Shown here: positions 60,772 through 64,000 of the stretch, one piece after another
Layout of the letters: every line of letters starts with the position of its first letter
Position numbering within the stretch: position 1 is the stretch's first letter
Assembly (NCBI RefSeq): GCF_000724625.1
Contig: NZ_CP007139.1
Location: 1,302,001 to 1,366,000, forward strand
Source: Fimbriimonas ginsengisoli Gsoil 348
GTDB lineage: Bacteria > Armatimonadota > Fimbriimonadia > Fimbriimonadales > Fimbriimonadaceae
Direction: 5' to 3'
DNA: 64,000 bases
Position numbers and translations under genes: made by a program
Notes under the pieces: generated by a model
The model's input: the letters and a program-made list of their open reading frames with translations, nothing else
The model's database searches: none
What the model was told of the DNA's origin: nothing

Positions 60772-62782
60772 GGAGTTGGATTCCGATCCGGTTCGTGCGT
60801 TTGGACCATACGAGACCGATTTCCCGCCAGCCGAGGCGATAGCCGATGGCAATGTTGTAGTCCAAATATTCGTTCGCCAGATATTTATCCAGCGTGTAGT
60901 TGCCGGAGAGCCGCCAAAGTCCGCTAAGACGATAACCCAGATCCCCGAAGATGTTCATTCGGTCGACATCCAAGCTCTTAGTTGCAAAAAGCTGGAAGTC
61001 GGTGCGCCCACCGTTCCAGTAGGTGGTCGCGCTGAGGCGGTGCTGTCCCAAGACGGCGTCGTTGAATCCGTCGCGCATGTAGTCGTAGGTGACCAGCAGA
61101 GCGGATTGACTGGATAGCTTCTTGCTTACCGTGGCGCTGGCGGCCAAGGTGATGCCCGGCAACACGTTTTGTCCCACGAGACGACTCGCGGAAAAGCTTG
61201 TCGTAAGGCTCATCGTTGGATTCAACGTGATCGGGAACGACTGCAGGCGGGCTTGAATGCCGGCCGCCCTCTGGGTCAGGTTGCTAAAGCTGTTCGAGCT
61301 GGTATTCGCGGTAAGCCCGTAGGTCAACTGGAACGGTAACTTGCCCGTCCGTCGCGGGTCGGTAGTTGCGCCAAACGAGAAATCTTGGGAGCTGTACCGA
61401 AGGCCGATGAGGGACCGCGTCGCGCTTCCGTTCAAGCTCATCTGCCAGCCGTCGAACTGCCGGTTGATACTGCCAGACCCGAAGAAACTGCTACCGGCGG
61501 GCACCTCGACTTGAGCGGAGGCGGTGCTGCGGCTGTCCAGCCGGTAGTACTGCTGCACGCCAAGCCGCCAGTCGCGGCGGGCAAGTCCTTTGACAAACAT
61601 CCCGCCTTCCATATCCTCGCCGTGGCTCCAATTGAGCTCATAGTCGACGAAAGCGCCGCCACGGCTGCTGTAGCTGCGCTGGCCGTACGCTTCACCGGTT
61701 CGGAACCGAAGAAGGCTCGTTTGCCCCGGCTTCAAAGATAAGTAGTAAGGATAGTTGATGGCCAACGTGTTGTCGTTGACCGCGACCAGATCCTCGGTGA
61801 TGAGGGGGCTGTTGCTCTGCTGCAGGTTCACCTGATACAGCGGCAGCTTCATCACTTTGTTGTCGGCCACATAGATGTCGGCTCGCTGGAACTGGATCAG
61901 CTTGCCGGGGAAGATGACCGCCTTTTTGGCTCCGATGCTGGAGGGTGCGCCCAGGATCGGCTGGAATTCAAAGTTCGAGGCGGGAACGGTGCTGGTGCAA
62001 GGGACCAGGGTCGGCCCTTTGATCTCGACGAGGCCGTACCGGTCGCGATCGGGTTGAACGTCGAAATCGAGGCTGCCGTCATCCCTTTCTATCGCAAACC
62101 CCAGCCACTTCCCCTGAGTGGTGATGAACTGGGTGGCATGCCCGCGGAAGGTCGTCGTACCGTATCCGTGGCGCTGGTTGAGCTTAAGATACAGCTCGTC
62201 GAAATCTTTGACGAGCTTCCCGATCTTGAGGTGGGCGTTTCTGGCCCGAACCTCGTAATTCGGAATGTCGACCTGCACGTCGTCGGCTTGGATCTCGATG
62301 TCGCGGAAGCGTACGGAAACCGCTTTATTAGCGCCGGTGGCGCCGATGAGCCGGGTGTCGACCGTGTAGCGCATCTTGCCCGGCGCGACGATTTCGATGT
62401 ACTCGCGGGCACTGGACAGCATCGCCCGGTCGGCGACGAACTCGAATTCGAGGGTAGTAGGCCCCGCGCCGCCCGCCAAGGGGGTGGCGGTGATCTTGGC
62501 GATGCCGGGTTGGGTACCGGACACGAGGATGGCTCGCGCGATTCCGTTTGCGGTCGTAGCGGCGTTTTCGCGGAACGAGCCTAAATTTGTGTTAAAGAGA
62601 ACGCGGGTGCCATCCGCGACGGGGCGGCCCTGGGCGTCGCGGACCTCGGCGGTAATCGTCGTGGTGCTGCGGCCGTCGGCCACGCTGATGCGTGGAAACG
62701 CCGAGAGTTGATCGGCCGCGGCCACCGAAACGGTGCACGCAAGCGCGAGTAGCGCGGTAGGGCGGTTAAAGCGAAAGGACAT
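60752..62782 (-). CDS. LptD/OstA-like outer-membrane barrel with Ig-like domain
   Basis: A 676-residue exported protein. After the signal peptide (about 1-23), an invasin-type Ig-like domain (about 27-115, with TITAEVRDAQGRPVADGTRV) precedes an OstA-like stretch: VRFRDIEIQADDVQVDI and YEVRARNAHLKIGK, the beta-taco core of LptA/LptD. A C-terminal part of about 350 residues made of alternating strands reads as an outer-membrane barrel. This domain order is unlike classical LptD. It implies an outer membrane and a role in envelope assembly or export. Confidence 0.78.
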   Translation of the reverse strand: MSFRFNRPTALLALACTVSVAAADQLSAFPRISVADGRSTTTITAEVRDAQGRPVADGTRVLFNTNLGSFRENAATTANGIARAILVSGTQPGIAKITATPLAGGAGPTTLEFEFVADRAMLSSAREYIEIVAPGKMRYTVDTRLIGATGANKAVSVRFRDIEIQADDVQVDIPNYEVRARNAHLKIGKLVKDFDELYLKLNQRHGYGTTTFRGHATQFITTQGKWLGFAIERDDGSLDFDVQPDRDRYGLVEIKGPTLVPCTSTVPASNFEFQPILGAPSSIGAKKAVIFPGKLIQFQRADIYVADNKVMKLPLYQVNLQQSNSPLITEDLVAVNDNTLAINYPYYLSLKPGQTSLLRFRTGEAYGQRSYSSRGGAFVDYELNWSHGEDMEGGMFVKGLARRDWRLGVQQYYRLDSRSTASAQVEVPAGSSFFGSGSINRQFDGWQMSLNGSATRSLIGLRYSSQDFSFGATTDPRRTGKLPFQLTYGLTANTSSNSFSNLTQRAAGIQARLQSFPITLNPTMSLTTSFSASRLVGQNVLPGITLAASATVSKKLSSQSALLVTYDYMRDGFNDAVLGQHRLSATTYWNGGRTDFQLFATKSLDVDRMNIFGDLGYRLSGLWRLSGNYTLDKYLANEYLDYNIAIGYRLGWREIGLVWSKRTNRIGIQLLGATIN

Positions 62783-62853
62783 GGCGTCCGTTTGAAACGG
62801 CTTTAAAAGGATACGCCGGGGCTTCCATTTTGGGGAAGCCCCGGCGAGAGGGT

Positions 62854-64000
62854 TTAGCTCAGGACGAACACCGAGGTCGTCTTGATCTCCGTCGTTCGAC
62901 CAGGAGCGGTGGCCGACACCTCGATGGTGTACAGCCCCGGCTTAACCCGGCGATTGGCGGCATCGCGGCCATTCCACAGCACGCTGTGGGTACCGGCCGT
63001 CTGAGCGGCTCGGCTGCCGACGACGTATACTTCCCTGCCGCTCTGGAGGATCCGAACGGAGGTCGTGGCGTCTGCGCCGAGTTGGTACTGGATGTTGAAT
63101 CCAGCGGTAGTGCCGGATCCCGTTCGGGTCGCGGTGAGCGATGAGAGGACCGGACCGACGGCCTGCGTAGAATCCGCCGTGATCTTGAACTGTCGATTCG
63201 ACTGGGCCTTCGAGGTGAACGTGTAGCTCGACTGCTTGCGCATGTCGATCGTCTGGTTCGTCGTAAGGTCGGTCAGCATCAACTGGATCGAAGCCGGCGC
63301 CTGATTGGCATTTGGCCACGAGATGGTCGTGCTGCCCGCGCTCTTGGTGTAGACCTGCCAGGCCCACTGGTTGTGGGAGGCATCCGGCACCAGCGACTGG
63401 GCGAGGAGCAGGCTCTTCGTTCCATTCAGCGTTACTATCGCCGCGGAGACCGCGGTGGGGGTCGGGGCGACCGGTGGCTTCTGGATTCGAGCCCGAACCG
63501 TGTCGGCCGGGTTCGTAACCACGCCGATGTAGTTCTGATCGTCGAGGACCTTTCCGGAGCGGACGGCCAGGTTGACCTTCCACTTCGCAGTCGGCGCGGC
63601 GATCGTCGCGGCACCGTGGACCTTCATGGCGCCGGTGATGCCACCGGTGCCGACGGGGATGAACGCGGTGAATACCGGACCGAACGAGATCGTCACGTCC
63701 TGAGGCGTATTCACGAACAGCCAGTAGCCGCGGTTCGGAATCAGGAGATCGGTGAAGTCCTGCGTGAACTTGTAGCTCTGAGTGTTGGGATCCCAGAACG
63801 AGAGGGTCGAGCCGATCACGTTCTGACCGGCGAGATCCGCAAACGTATGCGCATCCGTCGGGTCCGTGGCGGTGACGCCGACGAGTTGAGAGACCGGGAT
63901 GGAGTAGTTGTACGGGTTGGCAATCAAGTTCCAGCCCGAGTGCAAAACGATGAGCGGAGCTCCGTTTGCGGACCCGAGATCGGAAGGCGTCCGGGGGTTG
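62854..64000 (-). CDS. Surface protein with FlgD-like C-terminal domain, partial
   Basis: The 3' part of a large exported protein; the frame remains open to the window edge, so the start lies beyond 64000. The phrase LHSGWNLIANPYNYSIPVS resembles modules seen in surface-layer and gliding-type proteins. The last 80 residues, with LGADATTSVRILQSGREVY and SVLWNGRDAANRRVKPGLYTIEV, form a FlgD-like Ig domain. This is a common C-terminal tail of secreted proteins that in other phyla can be a sorting signal. Confidence 0.8.
   Translation of the reverse strand, partial: NPRTPSDLGSANGAPLIVLHSGWNLIANPYNYSIPVSQLVGVTATDPTDAHTFADLAGQNVIGSTLSFWDPNTQSYKFTQDFTDLLIPNRGYWLFVNTPQDVTISFGPVFTAFIPVGTGGITGAMKVHGAATIAAPTAKWKVNLAVRSGKVLDDQNYIGVVTNPADTVRARIQKPPVAPTPTAVSAAIVTLNGTKSLLLAQSLVPDASHNQWAWQVYTKSAGSTTISWPNANQAPASIQLMLTDLTTNQTIDMRKQSSYTFTSKAQSNRQFKITADSTQAVGPVLSSLTATRTGSGTTAGFNIQYQLGADATTSVRILQSGREVYVVGSRAAQTAGTHSVLWNGRDAANRRVKPGLYTIEVSATAPGRTTEIKTTSVFVLS

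Noticed and set aside
60772-60852. 27-residue upstream extension of the secreted partner of the LptD-like protein
   Set aside because: It lies inside the LptD-like gene and would bury the signal peptide that begins at TTG 60771.
1-64000. CRISPR arrays, rRNA genes, insertion sequences, prophage genes
   Set aside because: No regularly spaced direct repeats, rRNA-like sequence, transposase motifs or phage structural genes were found on either strand.

Overview
The window is a gene-dense, high-GC bacterial chromosome segment with about 66 supported protein genes, one tRNA and no rRNA, CRISPR array, transposase or phage structural gene. An LptD/OstA-like outer-membrane barrel (60752-62782), lipoproteins and many signal peptides indicate a diderm. 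ArsR-SRPBCC pairs, DinB and GyrI-like genes, FlgD-tailed surface proteins, GH31/GH43 enzymes, H-X9-DG-like and pseudopilin-tail-like secreted proteins and frequent TTG/GTG starts remind me most of Armatimonadota (Fimbriimonas-like). That is an inference from gene style and no database was searched.

Layout. 0-4.4 kb: a secreted-type unknown, a SAM methyltransferase, a lipoprotein and the first ArsR/GyrI-like/SRPBCC operon. 4.4-9.9 kb: a long dispersed repeat, a GH31 glycosidase with an inserted PA14 domain, a VapBC pair, a DUF2330 protein and a VOC protein. 10.3-17.4 kb: a copper-amine-oxidase-N stalk protein, then a phosphorelay cluster (double-PAS hybrid kinase, single-domain receiver, kinase with internal receiver) and two coupled membrane coiled-coil proteins. 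17.4-25.1 kb: a P-loop kinase, GH43, TrmO, an AraC regulator divergent from a serine hydrolase, and an SGNH hydrolase. 25.1-27.5 kb: the second ArsR operon (ArsR, DinB, SRPBCC, alpha/beta hydrolase), ending in a 22-bp perfect hairpin. 27.6-32.6 kb: two TetR/SDR divergons whose operators look alike, plus a tandem SDR and an F420-reductase-like gene. 32.8-38.2 kb: a membrane coiled-coil protein, a Gfo/Idh/MocA dehydrogenase, exonuclease III, an HD-phosphohydrolase/YwgA-like pair and tRNA-Gln. 38.3-45.4 kb: an M24 peptidase, small membrane genes, TrpG/PabA, the third ArsR-SRPBCC pair, pyruvate kinase and a His-rich secreted repeat protein. 45.4-52 kb: the second copy of the long repeat, tandem paralogues (the second frameshifted), TypA, and a small-protein/nucleotidyltransferase pair. 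52-64 kb: an Eis-like acetyltransferase, a kinase-like protein, a molybdopterin oxidoreductase with its cytochrome b, IspE, a P-loop kinase, NadB, and an envelope block with a two-gene LptD-like operon and a partial FlgD-tailed surface protein.

How the parts work together. Housekeeping genes (pyk, typA, ispE, nadB, xth, trpG/pabA, tRNA-Gln) are scattered among accessory cassettes. Regulation looks local: three ArsR and two TetR regulators each have an inverted repeat at or beside their own start, next to the small-molecule-handling enzymes they probably control. The best candidates for something little described are the HD/YwgA pair beside tRNA-Gln, the recurrent ArsR-SRPBCC modules with operators on the start codon, the shared operator of the two TetR/SDR divergons, and several long perfect hairpins and dispersed repeats.
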